A DNA stretch of 64,000 nt from Bacillota bacterium (GCA_009711705.1 VENG01000028.1:1-64000), one strand, 5' to 3'. Counted from the stretch's first letter, positions 51,974 through 62,130 are shown. Numbers and translations: made by a program. Notes: generated by a model from the sequence alone, not told the origin.

Positions 51974-54676
51974 CTAGTGGTCTTTTGTGGCAGCATGCTC
52001 CGCCCTGGCTTTGGACACTTCCCGCATGCGGTAGGAAACACCGTATCTCAGATCCCTGATTATTTTTCTGGTTAAATCCACGGGAATGATCAGGGTGGAC
52101 AACAAGACCACAAAAAGCCACTCTCTGCCAGTCAGCGCCACGGTTCTCAAAATTTCCCCGCCAAAGTAGGTAAAAATAACCTGGACCACAAAAATAAGGC
52201 CTACTACTTTCAGAAAACCTTTATTTTCGAGTATATGGCTAAACAGGTTAATTTCATCTGTCCTGGCGTTAAATTTATTAAAGTTATTCAAAAAGACAAA
52301 GAAGGCAAAAAAACCGGTTAAAAATGCTGCCTCACTATGGAAATAATCCCTCACCGGTAAATACGTGAGGAAGACAATGCTGAAAAGGGCAATGACAATG
52401 CCGTTGGTTAATATGGAAGACCACATATCCCTGTTAATAATCGATTCATCTCTTCTTTTGGGCTTTTCTTGCATGTATCTGGCCAGGGCCGCTTCACCGC
52501 CGAAGGCAAGCGCGGCCAGGGTATCCATAACCAGGTTAACCCAAAGCAATTGAATCATCGTAAACGGCAGATCAAAGCCGAAAAACGGCCCCAGGGTAGC
52601 AATTAAAATGGCGGACACATTCACTGTGAGCTGAAAAACAATAAATTTACGAATAGAATTGTAAATGGTGCGCCCGTACAGAACACTTTTGGAGATGGAT
52701 GAAAAATTATCATCTAAAATGACAATATCACCAGCATCTTTGGCTATCTCCGTGCCGCTTCCCATAGCAAACCCTACGTCAGCTTTCTTTAAGGCCGGCG
52801 CATCATTTACACCGTCACCTGTCATACCCACTACCAGGTTCATGCTCTGGGCAACTTGAACCAATCTGCTTTTATCGGTGGGCAGAGCCCTCTCCACCAC
52901 CCTCAGATCGGGCAATATCTTTCTTAATTCTTCATCGGACATTGAATTCAGTTCCGCCGAGGATAAGACAACATTCTTTTTACCTCTTAACAGGCCGGCT
53001 TCTCTGGCAATGGCAGTGGCAGTTTCCCGCCTGTCCCCGGTTATCATAACCACCTGAATACCTGCCATCTGGGCTTCCCGTATGGCCGATACGGATTCCT
53101 GTCTTATTTCATCCCGCATTCCTATGAAGCCTACTAAATTTAATTCAGCCGGCAATTCATCTCCGGTAATAGCCTCTTCCGAAGCAGCAATGGCAATAAT
53201 CCTCATTGCCTGCCCCGCTAATTCATCAATTTTTTCGGATAAGGAAGATCTTTCGTCCAGCTCTACCTGATTACCGTTTTCATCATAGTAATAGCGGCAA
53301 CGCTGTAAGATAATTTCCGGCGCCCCTTTGACCAGGGTCAGGTTAGCATCTCCTGCAACCTGGGTGGCTGAAAATTTTCTGCTGCTGTTAAAAGGAATAA
53401 TATTCTGTACCTTTGTATTTAGCGTCTCCACATGCTTAGGATCAATAAATTTGAGCAGGGCCCGCTCGGTGAGATTGCCTCCAATTATTTGCTCTTCACC
53501 GTTTTCACAAACACTTCTTACGCAGGAGGAATTCTGGGTTACACCCAGCGCCAGAAGGGATGCCAGCTTGGCCGGTACCTCATTAAAAGTAGGATAAGCC
53601 TGGCTGCTTCCGTTTATAAATTGTACTGCTTCCAACTGCCCTCTGGTAATGGTCCCGGTCTTATCAGAAAACAATATATTAAGGCTGCCGGAGGTTTCAA
53701 TACCGATCAACTTACGTACCAGTATATTGTCGCCTAATAATTTTCTCATATTCAAAGAAAGAACCATGGCAATCATCATGGGCAAACCTTCCGGAACAGC
53801 TACCACCACAATAACAATGGCCAATATGAGAGCGGTAACCGCATCGTGCATAAAGACCTGCCAATTTGTTATATAGGCCATAGCACTGCCTAATACAAAG
53901 TCATTATCGATTAATATCTTTTTAAACATAAAGGAAAGGGCAATTAATGTGGCGCCTATATAACCGAAAGTACTGATACCGCCGGCAAGTTTGGATAATT
54001 TCACCTGTAATGGAGATTGCCGGTCATCGGATGCCAGTTCCTTGGCCAATTGGCCGTACATACTTTTATCGCCGACCATGCCTACTTCCATGACGGCCTC
54101 TCCGTCAGAAATTACAGTACCCCTGAACACGGCATGGGGGCCGGTTAAGTCCTGCTCAATTTTTACCCCGACCGGTGCGGCAGTTTTGGTAACATCTTCC
54201 GCTTCCCCTGTTAAGGATGCCTGGCTGACCTTTACTTCCCCGAATACAATACTACCGTCGGCGGGAATTTTATCACCCGGCTGTAAAAGTACACAATCCC
54301 CTACTACAATATCATTGATATTGATTTCAGTAATTCCGCCGTCACGAAAGACTTTATTTTTGATCTGGGAAGCTTCTTCCTGTAGTTTTTGAAAAGCAGA
54401 TTCATTCTTATGCTCGGATAGGGTAGCCACCGCTGTGGCCAGAACAACTGCAATGGCAATGCCTACCCCTTCGTACCATTCCGCGAAACCCAAAACCGCC
54501 AGGGTCACGTTAATTACCAGAGCTACCACCAGAATTAAAATGATGGGGTCCTTAAAATTACCCTTCAGCTTGTCCCAAAACCCTTCGGACTCCTGCGGGG
54601 TTAATTGGTTCGACCCGTATCTTTCCCTGGACTCTGTTACTGCTTGTACATTCAAACCTTCAATTTTATAGTCCAC
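51974..54676 (-). CDS. PMCA-type calcium-translocating P-type ATPase
   Basis: 900 residues, full length. Ten membrane spans; the P2-type M4 motif VVAVPEGLPMM; phosphorylation loop LFSDKTGTITRGQ; nucleotide-binding and hinge motifs MITGDRRETA, MTGDGVNDAPALKKADVGFAMG. Such enzymes export calcium with ATP. It is the last gene of the ter operon region, 56 bases after the AIM24 gene, but a terminator at 55455 separates these two from the TerD genes. TerD domains bind calcium, so co-location with a calcium pump is functionally suggestive. Confidence 0.94.
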   Translation of the reverse strand: MDYKIEGLNVQAVTESRERYGSNQLTPQESEGFWDKLKGNFKDPIILILVVALVINVTLAVLGFAEWYEGVGIAIAVVLATAVATLSEHKNESAFQKLQEEASQIKNKVFRDGGITEININDIVVGDCVLLQPGDKIPADGSIVFGEVKVSQASLTGEAEDVTKTAAPVGVKIEQDLTGPHAVFRGTVISDGEAVMEVGMVGDKSMYGQLAKELASDDRQSPLQVKLSKLAGGISTFGYIGATLIALSFMFKKILIDNDFVLGSAMAYITNWQVFMHDAVTALILAIVIVVVAVPEGLPMMIAMVLSLNMRKLLGDNILVRKLIGIETSGSLNILFSDKTGTITRGQLEAVQFINGSSQAYPTFNEVPAKLASLLALGVTQNSSCVRSVCENGEEQIIGGNLTERALLKFIDPKHVETLNTKVQNIIPFNSSRKFSATQVAGDANLTLVKGAPEIILQRCRYYYDENGNQVELDERSSLSEKIDELAGQAMRIIAIAASEEAITGDELPAELNLVGFIGMRDEIRQESVSAIREAQMAGIQVVMITGDRRETATAIAREAGLLRGKKNVVLSSAELNSMSDEELRKILPDLRVVERALPTDKSRLVQVAQSMNLVVGMTGDGVNDAPALKKADVGFAMGSGTEIAKDAGDIVILDDNFSSISKSVLYGRTIYNSIRKFIVFQLTVNVSAILIATLGPFFGFDLPFTMIQLLWVNLVMDTLAALAFGGEAALARYMQEKPKRRDESIINRDMWSSILTNGIVIALFSIVFLTYLPVRDYFHSEAAFLTGFFAFFVFLNNFNKFNARTDEINLFSHILENKGFLKVVGLIFVVQVIFTYFGGEILRTVALTGREWLFVVLLSTLIIPVDLTRKIIRDLRYGVSYRMREVSKARAEHAATKDH

Positions 54677-54732
54677 CCAAATGCCTCCCCATATTATAAT
54701 GTCTAAGCTTAGTTTGTTGGGGCCACTTCATC

Positions 54733-55413
54733 TTATTTTCCCCCGGGTATAAATTGTTTTATCCACTCCCCAAAACCTTTGGGGTTTCTTGTCTGGATTA
54801 AAACGATACCTGGGCCTCTGAACCGACAGACCAAACCTTCACCGGAGGTAAAGGACGATATCCAGCCGCTGGAAGCCTTTTCAATCTTGTAGTCCATGTA
54901 ATCGGGCCAGGCAACCAAATGACTGTTGTCCACAACCATTTCTTCACCCTCAGCAAGATTTAGGGAGTGTATGGCCCCGTAGGAACTTAAAAATACGGTG
55001 CCCTTACCCTCTATCTTGAGAATGAAGAAGCCTTCACCGGAGAGCAAACCTTGGGCCAGATTTTGCATTTTTGAGGATACCGATAGAGTTTCACTGCCGG
55101 CTAAGAAACCATCCTTTTGTACTATTAGGTCATAAGAACCATCCAGGTCAATATCGACAATGTCACCCGGAGTTGACGGGGCTAGAAGCACATCACCGGG
55201 GCCACGGCGGGCATTCAATGTCTGAAAGAAAAACTTCTCGCCGGACAGCATTCTGGTAAAGCCCCCCAAAAGGCCACCTTCTAATTTGCCGTCCAGCTCG
55301 ATGGTAGAAGACATCGCTACCATAGCATTGGCTTCAGCTTTAAGCTTCTCATTTTGGGCCAGCTGCGCCTGCACTACGGGAAAAGCACCCTGGTAAAGAA
55401 TATCATATTTCAT
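54733..55413 (-). CDS. AIM24 / TIGR00266 family protein
   Basis: 226 residues, soluble, two tryptophan-like beta-barrel repeats characteristic of the AIM24 family (FFFQTLNARRGPGDVLLAPS, GEGFFILKIEGKGTVFLSSY, GPGIVLIQTRNPKGF). Members often neighbour TerD genes. Function unknown; the yeast homologue shapes mitochondrial membranes. ATG 55413 sits eleven bases after AGAGGG, TTG 55422 four bases after. It forms a two-gene unit with the calcium ATPase. Confidence 0.9.
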   Translation of the reverse strand: MKYDILYQGAFPVVQAQLAQNEKLKAEANAMVAMSSTIELDGKLEGGLLGGFTRMLSGEKFFFQTLNARRGPGDVLLAPSTPGDIVDIDLDGSYDLIVQKDGFLAGSETLSVSSKMQNLAQGLLSGEGFFILKIEGKGTVFLSSYGAIHSLNLAEGEEMVVDNSHLVAWPDYMDYKIEKASSGWISSFTSGEGLVCRFRGPGIVLIQTRNPKGFGEWIKQFIPGGK

Positions 55414-55454
55414 TTTTATCAAAACCCTCTTTACACTCTTTTAATAATTTAAAA

Positions 55455-55486
55455 ACAGGAGTGCGTACTAATTACAACACTCCTGT
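55455..55486 (-). terminator. internal terminator between terD cluster and AIM24 gene
   Basis: ACAGGAGTG and CACTCCTGT pair around a 14-base loop, followed on the minus strand by TTTTTAAA. It probably makes expression of the AIM24/ATPase genes partial or separate. Confidence 0.8.
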
Positions 55487-55514
55487 CAGCTGAAAATTAG
55501 ATTTGGCTATCCGA

Positions 55515-56096
55515 TTACTGAACTTGAAGGCCGTAATTGGTTGCCAAAGCAGCAAGGCCACCTTCGAACCCACTGCCAACAGCGCTAAATTTCCATTCAC
55601 CTTTATTTCGGTAAAGTTCGCCTACCACTAATGCTGTTTCAATCGAAAAGTCTTCCTCCAGGTCATAACGGATCAATTCTTCACTGTTAGCCTCGTTTGC
55701 TATCCGGATAAATGAATTAGATACCTGTCCAAAATTCTGACTGCGGGCCTCTGCCTCATGGATAGTAACGGTAAAGGCAATTTTCTGGATTTCATCCGGT
55801 ACTTTTGCCAATTCAATTAAAACCTGCTCATCGTCACCTTCGCCTTCACCGGTTAGGTTATCCCCGGTATGCTTTACAGCACCGCCTGCTCCCTCGGCAT
55901 TGTTATAAAAAACAAAGTCCTTTTCACTTTTCACCTTGCCGCCCTCATCAAGCAAAAAAACCGCTGCATCCAAATCAAAATCCTGTCCACCATCATATTT
56001 ATTAACGTCCCACCCGAGTCCCACAATTACTTTTTGTAAACCGGGGTTGGTCTTGGTCAAGTCTACTTTTTGTCCCTTTGCCAGACTAACTGCCAT
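55515..56096 (-). CDS. terD: TerD family protein
   Basis: 193 residues. TerD domain with calcium-binding acidic residues: [41 protein letters not shown]. Proteins of this type belong to the tellurite/stress (Ter) response. ATG 56096 follows CGGAGG. It is the third of three terD paralogues in a row. They are similar enough to be recent tandem duplicates, except for the middle one. Confidence 0.93.
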   Translation of the reverse strand: MAVSLAKGQKVDLTKTNPGLQKVIVGLGWDVNKYDGGQDFDLDAAVFLLDEGGKVKSEKDFVFYNNAEGAGGAVKHTGDNLTGEGEGDDEQVLIELAKVPDEIQKIAFTVTIHEAEARSQNFGQVSNSFIRIANEANSEELIRYDLEEDFSIETALVVGELYRNKGEWKFSAVGSGFEGGLAALATNYGLQVQ

Positions 56097-56122
56097 AAAA
56101 TAAATTACCTCCGTTTTAGAAT

Positions 56123-56737
56123 TTAGCTATAGCGCCTTACCAGATCACTCAGGGATACATCGTTGGTGCTTTGTCCGGTAGCGCTAAATTTCCATTCACC
56201 ATTATGACGGTAAACTTCACCTACCACCAGAGCGGTCTTGCCGGCATAGTCTTCAGTCAAATTAAATTTGGCCAGCTCTTTCTGTGTTGCATTATCCACA
56301 ATGCGAATAAATGCATTCTTAATCATACCGAAATCCTGCTTTTTTTCCTGGCACTTGTAAATGTTAACCACGAATACAAGCTTATGGACATTAGCTGGGA
56401 CCTTTTTGAGTTCGACAAAGACCTGTTCGTCGTCCCCTTCTCCCGCACCGGTAAGGTTGTCCCCTTTGTGAACAACACTACCACAGGGGCTATTCAGATT
56501 ACCGAAATAAACTACATTCTTTTTATTGGCTATCTTTCCTTTCTCATCCAGCATGAGTACAGAAGCGTCACAGTCAATAGTATTACCTTTACCGCCGCCA
56601 AGTAAACCGCTGAGAAAACCACCGCCGGAACCACCGGTCTTAGCCTCGTCCCATCCCAGTCCCACCATTAATCCGGATAGGCTGGCATTATTCTTGGTCA
56701 AGTCTATTTTTTGTCCTTTTTGCAGATTTACGGACAG
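56123..56737 (-). CDS. TerD family protein (CTG start)
   Basis: 204 residues. TerD domain ([45 protein letters not shown]) with a glycine-rich insertion [17 protein letters not shown] near residue 35. The track-level ATG-type start at 56701 (TTG) loses the conserved N-terminus. The frame continues upstream as [14 protein letters not shown], and CTG at 56737, seven bases after GGAGG, is the only reasonable start; no ATG, GTG or TTG lies upstream in frame. It is the most divergent of the three. Confidence 0.88.
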   Translation of the reverse strand: MSVNLQKGQKIDLTKNNASLSGLMVGLGWDEAKTGGSGGGFLSGLLGGGKGNTIDCDASVLMLDEKGKIANKKNVVYFGNLNSPCGSVVHKGDNLTGAGEGDDEQVFVELKKVPANVHKLVFVVNIYKCQEKKQDFGMIKNAFIRIVDNATQKELAKFNLTEDYAGKTALVVGEVYRHNGEWKFSATGQSTNDVSLSDLVRRYS

Positions 56738-56767
56738 AACTACCCCTCCCTTATCGATTAATTAATA

Positions 56768-57343
56768 CTAGATATTGATTCCAAAGTTATTGCACAATGC
56801 TTTAAGTCCACCGTTGAAGCCGGAACCCACGGCGGCAAACTTCCACTCGCCGCTGTGCCTGTAAATCTCTCCCACCACAATGGCTGTTTCAGTTGAATAA
56901 TCTTCGCTTAAATCATATCGCAGGACCTCTTGCTGGGTATTGTTATCCACGATGCGCACAAAAGCATTGGAGACCAGGCCAAAATTCTGCTTACGGGCCT
57001 CAGCATCGTGAATAGTTACAGTAAATGCTACTTTTTGCACGCCGGCCGGCACTTGAGATAAGTCCACGAGAAGCTGTTCATCGTCACCCTCACCCTCACC
57101 GGTCAAGTTATCTCCGGTATGTTCCACACTACCGCACTGACTCTTTAAGTTATTGTAAAAAATAAAGTCATGATCAGCTGTGACCTTACCGTTCTCGCCC
57201 AACATAAAAGCAGCTGCATCCAGGTCGAAATCCGCGCCGTCAAAAACATTAACATCCCATCCGAGACCGACCATTACCTTGGTGAGTCCCGGGTTACCTT
57301 TGGTTAAATCTACCTTCTGCCCCTTCTGTAGACTAATGCCCAC
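56768..57343 (-). CDS. terD: TerD family protein
   Basis: 191 residues. TerD domain ([39 protein letters not shown]). GTG 57343 has AAAGGGGG seven bases upstream, which is why the ORF extension to 57418 is dropped. It is the first terD, about 100 bases after the PRTase/TRSP gene. All three TerD proteins probably bind calcium in the cytoplasm. Confidence 0.93.
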   Translation of the reverse strand: MGISLQKGQKVDLTKGNPGLTKVMVGLGWDVNVFDGADFDLDAAAFMLGENGKVTADHDFIFYNNLKSQCGSVEHTGDNLTGEGEGDDEQLLVDLSQVPAGVQKVAFTVTIHDAEARKQNFGLVSNAFVRIVDNNTQQEVLRYDLSEDYSTETAIVVGEIYRHSGEWKFAAVGSGFNGGLKALCNNFGINI

Positions 57344-57442
57344 AATAAAACCCCCTTTTATACGACAAGTGTCGTAAAATAGCTTATTATAACGATTATA
57401 AAGATACTTGTCCACCATTGCAATAGTGAATCATGATGCAGT

Positions 57443-58798
57443 TCATGCAGAAGTTATGGCTACAAAGACCAGGTGCTTTATACCTACCTTACTAAGCTCT
57501 TTGGCCATATGGTTTTTACATTGCTGCCCCATCTCCCTCTCACTAAATACAAACACCTCCCTATATTGGCCCGGGACTACATTGTAAATATAATTAGTGA
57601 TCGCCGGGTCCTCGGGACTGGCGCACCAGATAACGTTTTTAACCGGATATCCTCGTTGACTCAGCGAATGAATGGGACTACGAGTGGTCGATTGATACAT
57701 TATTCCTTCCCCCATGCCGGAAGCGATAAGGGACGGTAGATAAATAAATTCACCCAGACCCATACATAAACTCTGATCATAAATACGCTTTTTGCTCAAC
57801 ATTTGAGCATATTTTAAAGTTTCTTCTTTCACCTGCCGGTTTTCTTCACTGGTGATCCCAAATCGTCCGGTCATTTCGGAATAAGAAACTAAGCTTTGCA
57901 TGCCCTGACTGCTTTCCAGTGTGAAAAGCTTTTTGTTTTCCGAAGTAAGATTTACGTTATCTACTTTGACAAATTCTCCCTCATTTTTTGGGGTCACCAC
58001 TCCAGGGACTTTTACAGGAACATTATTGCAGCATATTTGCCCCCTTAGCAGCGCTAAGGTTTTTATATTTAGTTCTTCATATTTACTTATGGCAAAGCTG
58101 TCTCTCCAATCAAGAATCGACGTTATAATATATTCTTTGCCCGGGTATTTATCTTTTAATACTTTTATGAAATTCAGACATGTTTTTCCGGTAGTTATTT
58201 CATCGTCCACCAGCACTATTCTATCAAATTTATCAAAAAAACTGTCATTCGGCACATAACACCTATGGGATGTGGCATGGGAATGCTCTTCTTCAAAAGC
58301 AAAGCAAGATTGAAGCTCAACTATACTATCCCTGGTGGTATGGACAAAGCCCGCATTTCCCGCAAAAGCCTCGTACATAGCATGCCCCAGCCCCGTGGCT
58401 GTTTCAGCAAACCCTATAAAGAGGGTGGGCTTGGATAGTAACGGGGCGGCTCCTTCTATTTCCTCCAAAGCACCGGGAATAAATTTCTGGTCAGCTAAAG
58501 CACTAACCAGCAAGGAAGAATTAAAGGCCTTTTTCCCTTCTATTTCGCAGAGAAACATATCGGCCAGCAGGGCACCGCTGATTCTAGGGATTTGCGGATA
58601 CACAGGGATATGCTTACCCAGCAGTTTACTGACAAATAAAAAGCTGCGTTTAGGGTTTTTCCTGGCGGCAATACCAAACAGGTTGTCCAGAGGTATGTTA
58701 TACCTGTTTTCCGTAACATCGATCGCAATATTTAAATCGCCTAGAATATTTACATGCACTTTATGCTCAGAACAAACTCGTGAAACTGGCATTTTCAT
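57443..58798 (-). CDS. phosphoribosyltransferase with C-terminal TRSP domain
   Basis: 451 residues. The N-terminal half is a type-I PRTase (PRPP-binding loop RIVLVDDEITTGKTCL). The C-terminal 200 residues contain the TRSP motif itself (QSTTRSPIHSLSQRGY). This domain pair occurs in the Ter-associated biosynthetic module that comparative genomics links with a nucleoside-like metabolite. ATG 58798 overlaps the lyase gene by 32 bases. Reaction and substrate are unproven. Confidence 0.9.
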   Translation of the reverse strand: MKMPVSRVCSEHKVHVNILGDLNIAIDVTENRYNIPLDNLFGIAARKNPKRSFLFVSKLLGKHIPVYPQIPRISGALLADMFLCEIEGKKAFNSSLLVSALADQKFIPGALEEIEGAAPLLSKPTLFIGFAETATGLGHAMYEAFAGNAGFVHTTRDSIVELQSCFAFEEEHSHATSHRCYVPNDSFFDKFDRIVLVDDEITTGKTCLNFIKVLKDKYPGKEYIITSILDWRDSFAISKYEELNIKTLALLRGQICCNNVPVKVPGVVTPKNEGEFVKVDNVNLTSENKKLFTLESSQGMQSLVSYSEMTGRFGITSEENRQVKEETLKYAQMLSKKRIYDQSLCMGLGEFIYLPSLIASGMGEGIMYQSTTRSPIHSLSQRGYPVKNVIWCASPEDPAITNYIYNVVPGQYREVFVFSEREMGQQCKNHMAKELSKVGIKHLVFVAITSA

Positions 58799-59933
58799 TT
58801 AACACCCCGTATACCCTTGCCTTAGTCAATATTTTTCGGGCCCAATTCGTATGTGGTTTAATCTCGTTCATTTTATTTCCCCACGGGCTTTTCAAAGCAC
58901 CTTTATCAGCGCCTTCACTGCCCGCAATCATCAGGGCATCCCCGTATTCTTCCCTGGTCACCGCCTGCAGGGAGTTAACATAGGTAATATGCGAGGGGTG
59001 AATTACGGTTTTCCCGGTAAGGCCGTTTGCTTTATCCAGAAGCACTTCCCTGATCAGTCCGTCTATGGACTCATCCAACAGGTGCTGCCTTTGCTCTCGC
59101 CCCCGGTCCCCTTTTTCCTCAATAAAAGGAGACTCCCTCAGTGTGGGCTTCAGTACCCGCGTTCTGGCAAAATACTCCCAAACGGGACCGGAAATAACGT
59201 AATTGGTTTCACTCCGGCTGAATATGTTAATGATATCGGTAATGCATTCCCCGATCACGGAGATATCATATATGGTGCAGTCTATACTCCGCCTAATGGA
59301 AAATAAGCTGGAGAAGTCTGTGGCTCCAATGCGAACATTAAGAATTGAATTTTTATAGGCATCCATAATAGCTTTAATTTTCATCAATTCTTCTATGCGA
59401 CTTTCCTTATAGATCACTTCCGGCGATTCCAATATGGGCATGGCGTAAAAATGGGTGCCGTGCTGCTTATTTGTAGCATATATAGAATGCAAATAATCCA
59501 TACCGTTTTGGGAAGTAAATTTAGGCAATACAAAGCCGCACAGCAAATCAAGCTTATCTACTTTATTTAGAAGCTTTTGTAGCTGTTCTGCACTCCTTAC
59601 CCTTACAAAAATGAGGGGAAGGTCTGCCTCGGAAAGCTTCTTTTCCTCCAGGGCCTCTTTTATTTTAACCATGGATTGAATCAATGTTTTCTCGGCTGCT
59701 TTAACTTGATTATCACCTATGGCGTCTTCCAGGCACAAAATAACAGATGTCAGCTGAGGGTACCTGCGGCTAACAATGGCCGTCGCTATTCCCTCATTAA
59801 CACCGGGGACATATAGCGCTGCCCCCAGAGCATACTGCAGTATACTGACAGGATCGGCCGGAGAAAAGGCCACCGGCAGTTGATAAAAAACATCTCTTTT
59901 TACCTCTTCAGGCAAGTGCTTAAAATGTATCAT
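58767..59933 (-). CDS. HpcH/HpaI-like C-C bond lyase of the Ter module
   Basis: 388 residues, TIM barrel of the citrate-lyase beta subunit/HpcH type (SVILCLEDAIGDNQ, LPLIFVRVRSAEQL, NVRIGATDFSSLF, KTVIHPSHITYVNSL). It would split or form a carbon-carbon bond in the Ter-associated pathway. It starts seven bases after the HAD gene stop and overlaps the PRTase gene. Confidence 0.88.
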   Translation of the reverse strand: MIHFKHLPEEVKRDVFYQLPVAFSPADPVSILQYALGAALYVPGVNEGIATAIVSRRYPQLTSVILCLEDAIGDNQVKAAEKTLIQSMVKIKEALEEKKLSEADLPLIFVRVRSAEQLQKLLNKVDKLDLLCGFVLPKFTSQNGMDYLHSIYATNKQHGTHFYAMPILESPEVIYKESRIEELMKIKAIMDAYKNSILNVRIGATDFSSLFSIRRSIDCTIYDISVIGECITDIINIFSRSETNYVISGPVWEYFARTRVLKPTLRESPFIEEKGDRGREQRQHLLDESIDGLIREVLLDKANGLTGKTVIHPSHITYVNSLQAVTREEYGDALMIAGSEGADKGALKSPWGNKMNEIKPHTNWARKILTKARVYGVLNENASFTSLF

Positions 59934-59940
59934 CGCCGCC

Positions 59941-60735
59941 CTAACACCCTTCTTTCTTGCCCGCCATAGCCATAACGTTTTTTAATATTTCCTCACCGGC
60001 CAGCAAGCCTTGATTGACTGTTGTATATACATTACTTCTTTCCAGGCCGGCAATGTCACCGTGCCTGGGAATGAATCCAATGTCAGCCCCGGTGACCATA
60101 TCCCGGTCCAGTATGGAATCACCGGCGGAAACGAGCCGTACATCTTTCAAGTAAGTGGTTTGCAGATAAACCACAGCCTTCCGCTTATTTATAAATAAAG
60201 GTAGTAAATAAATTTTTTTACCTGTGGCCGCAACATTCCAACCGTACCCTTGAGCATACTGTCTAAAATATTCCAACCGGTCGGCGGGGAAATAATCCTT
60301 TACGGACAATACCCACAATAAGTCACCGGACAGCTTGTACCTTCGCAGTCCGGCCGAGCCGAAAACTTTAAAAAACTCATGCAGTATCTGATCATAGGTT
60401 TTGCCCAGGGCAGCTGTTTTCCGGGCAATTATTTCATTCCAAGTGGGGTCCTCTGCACCGTTAACATAGATACGGCCCCCATTATTCAAAATACAATATT
60501 TGTAATCAATCTCCTGTAAAACACTGATCCTGTTATATTCTTCCCTGTTTCTGGTGGTAACCGGAACCACGGTTATACTCCGGGCCAGCTTTTTAAAAAG
60601 TTCCTTGGCCGCACCGGTCATATATGCTATTAATTCACTCTGCTTTCTTTCCACCAGAGTTACATCTTCACACCCGGTAAGAAACCTTTGGGAAAAAATA
60701 ATGGTCCGGTCCAAATCCGTTGCAAAAACCAACAT
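59941..60735 (-). CDS. HAD family phosphatase of the Ter module
   Basis: 264 residues. HAD motif I FATDLDRTIIFSQRF, motif II-type VVPVTTRNREEYNR, and motif IV SAGDSILDRDM. It resembles sugar-phosphate or mannosyl-3-phosphoglycerate phosphatases in its cap, but in this operon it belongs to the Ter set. It starts 14 bases after the StiP-like gene stop. Confidence 0.88.
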   Translation of the reverse strand: MLVFATDLDRTIIFSQRFLTGCEDVTLVERKQSELIAYMTGAAKELFKKLARSITVVPVTTRNREEYNRISVLQEIDYKYCILNNGGRIYVNGAEDPTWNEIIARKTAALGKTYDQILHEFFKVFGSAGLRRYKLSGDLLWVLSVKDYFPADRLEYFRQYAQGYGWNVAATGKKIYLLPLFINKRKAVVYLQTTYLKDVRLVSAGDSILDRDMVTGADIGFIPRHGDIAGLERSNVYTTVNQGLLAGEEILKNVMAMAGKKEGC

Positions 60736-60749
60736 AATTTATTATCCTA

Positions 60750-61865
60750 TCATTTAACTGATTTAATTAAACCACAGCATGAATATGACATCTTTTTATA
60801 AATTTCAACCGCTACGCCCCTATCTCTGGCCAGCAGTAAAAGATGTTTCAGGTTGGGATTATCCATATGGTCTACGATAATTTTCCACGGAATTCTACGC
60901 AATAATACCCTGGTTGTCTCTCCCACACCGGGTTTAACTTTATTTATATCGTCAATACCGAATTCTTCCTGTATTCTTATAATGTCCTGTATGCCGGTAT
61001 TGGGAACATCAACTGCCATCGACAATAAGGAGGAATCAATAACTACGTCCGGGAAGTGCCTGGCAACACTGTCCACAAATAAATTAGATACCTCAATGTC
61101 TTTCCATTGGGAATAGTACTTAGCCCCGTGAAAATCAAATTTATCGATTATATCGTCCCGTAAAACGGTCCTGCTCACCAGTCCGGAAACGATTGAATTT
61201 AAACAACTACTGGGAATTAAAAAATCTTCCCTGGTACCGAAAAATTTCACACATCGTGCCGGATCTGCCAAAACGGCCAGATCATGATTAAGTTCCACTC
61301 CATACTTGTCCTTAAAATTTTTACACGCCTCTACTAAAACACTGTTAATGGCACCTTTACCTGTCCAACCATCTATAAATTGTATATTTTCCGTGCCTTC
61401 TTTAGCCAGGATGTAGATCAAAGCATTTTCGTCAATGCCCTTACCCCTGATAATCGAAATACTGTAATGGGGCAGGTTCAAATCATACTTGTATTTTATA
61501 TATCTTTTAATCAAAACCCCTATCGGGGTTCCCGCCCTGGCCAGTGAAACCAGAACTGTATTTTCCCCCCGCCACTTTAATATCTGCTCACCGACTATGG
61601 CCACGTGGCTCGCAATCAGGGGCGCTGTTTCCGCTAACGTATTATGGAAAAGCTCAGTATATTCCGGTGAGGGCATATACTCAATAGGTAACATTTCAGA
61701 ATAGTGGACACCACTTTGTATCGCTTTTTCTCTTTCTTCGTTTCCCTGTTCCCGCATTAAAGAGGAAATATCTTTTAAGAGAAAAATGCAATCATCTTTT
61801 GTATAACAGCCCATGGGAACAGGTTCCGGCAGGTTTCTTGCGATATCTTCAATCTGGGGTGTCAA
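60750..61865 (-). CDS. StiP-like protein (PRTase fold plus Pelota-type C-terminus)
   Basis: 371 residues. N-terminal half has a PRTase-like fold (VLVSLARAGTPIGVLIKRYI, FIDGWTGKGAI); the C-terminal third is the Pelota-type RNA-binding domain. Databases name it cysteine protease StiP, which I do not see supported: a conserved cysteine-histidine pair is not evident to me. First gene of the ter operon; the upstream 265 bases have no gene apart from the palindrome at 62039. Confidence 0.85.
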   Translation of the reverse strand: MTPQIEDIARNLPEPVPMGCYTKDDCIFLLKDISSLMREQGNEEREKAIQSGVHYSEMLPIEYMPSPEYTELFHNTLAETAPLIASHVAIVGEQILKWRGENTVLVSLARAGTPIGVLIKRYIKYKYDLNLPHYSISIIRGKGIDENALIYILAKEGTENIQFIDGWTGKGAINSVLVEACKNFKDKYGVELNHDLAVLADPARCVKFFGTREDFLIPSSCLNSIVSGLVSRTVLRDDIIDKFDFHGAKYYSQWKDIEVSNLFVDSVARHFPDVVIDSSLLSMAVDVPNTGIQDIIRIQEEFGIDDINKVKPGVGETTRVLLRRIPWKIIVDHMDNPNLKHLLLLARDRGVAVEIYKKMSYSCCGLIKSVK

Positions 61866-62038
61866 CTTAATCTCTCCTTAGATTGTTTAGACAAACACCT
61901 CTTCAAGCTTTATTGTAACATCAGGAGATTTCTTTCACAAGAAGATTGTCTGCGTAATTCTTTTACTCTCACACATATTATATTCCTTAAATCTAAACGA
62001 ACTGTGTATAGACTTTAAAGGTTTTGTAACATAGGGAA

Positions 62039-62103
62039 GAACACAAGGGGACGGTTCTTTTGTGTTCACCCTGTAAACACAAAAGAACCGTCCCCTTGTG
62101 TTC
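62039..62103. repeat. 28-bp perfect palindrome containing GGGGACGGTTCTT
   Basis: GAACACAAGGGGACGGTTCT and onward to 62066 is exactly complementary to 62076-62103, with a nine-base loop CACCCTGTA. It lies between the pgm stop and the ter operon start. The same core is found in truncated form at about 46423 and 51951. Confidence 0.92.
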
Positions 62104-62130
62104 TGCCGGCCGGGAAGATACCTTATGGAT

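Noticed and set aside
60750..61865. Cysteine protease function for the StiP-like protein
   Set aside because: No Cys-His catalytic pair is evident; the sequence shows PRTase-like motifs instead, so the inherited name is not used.
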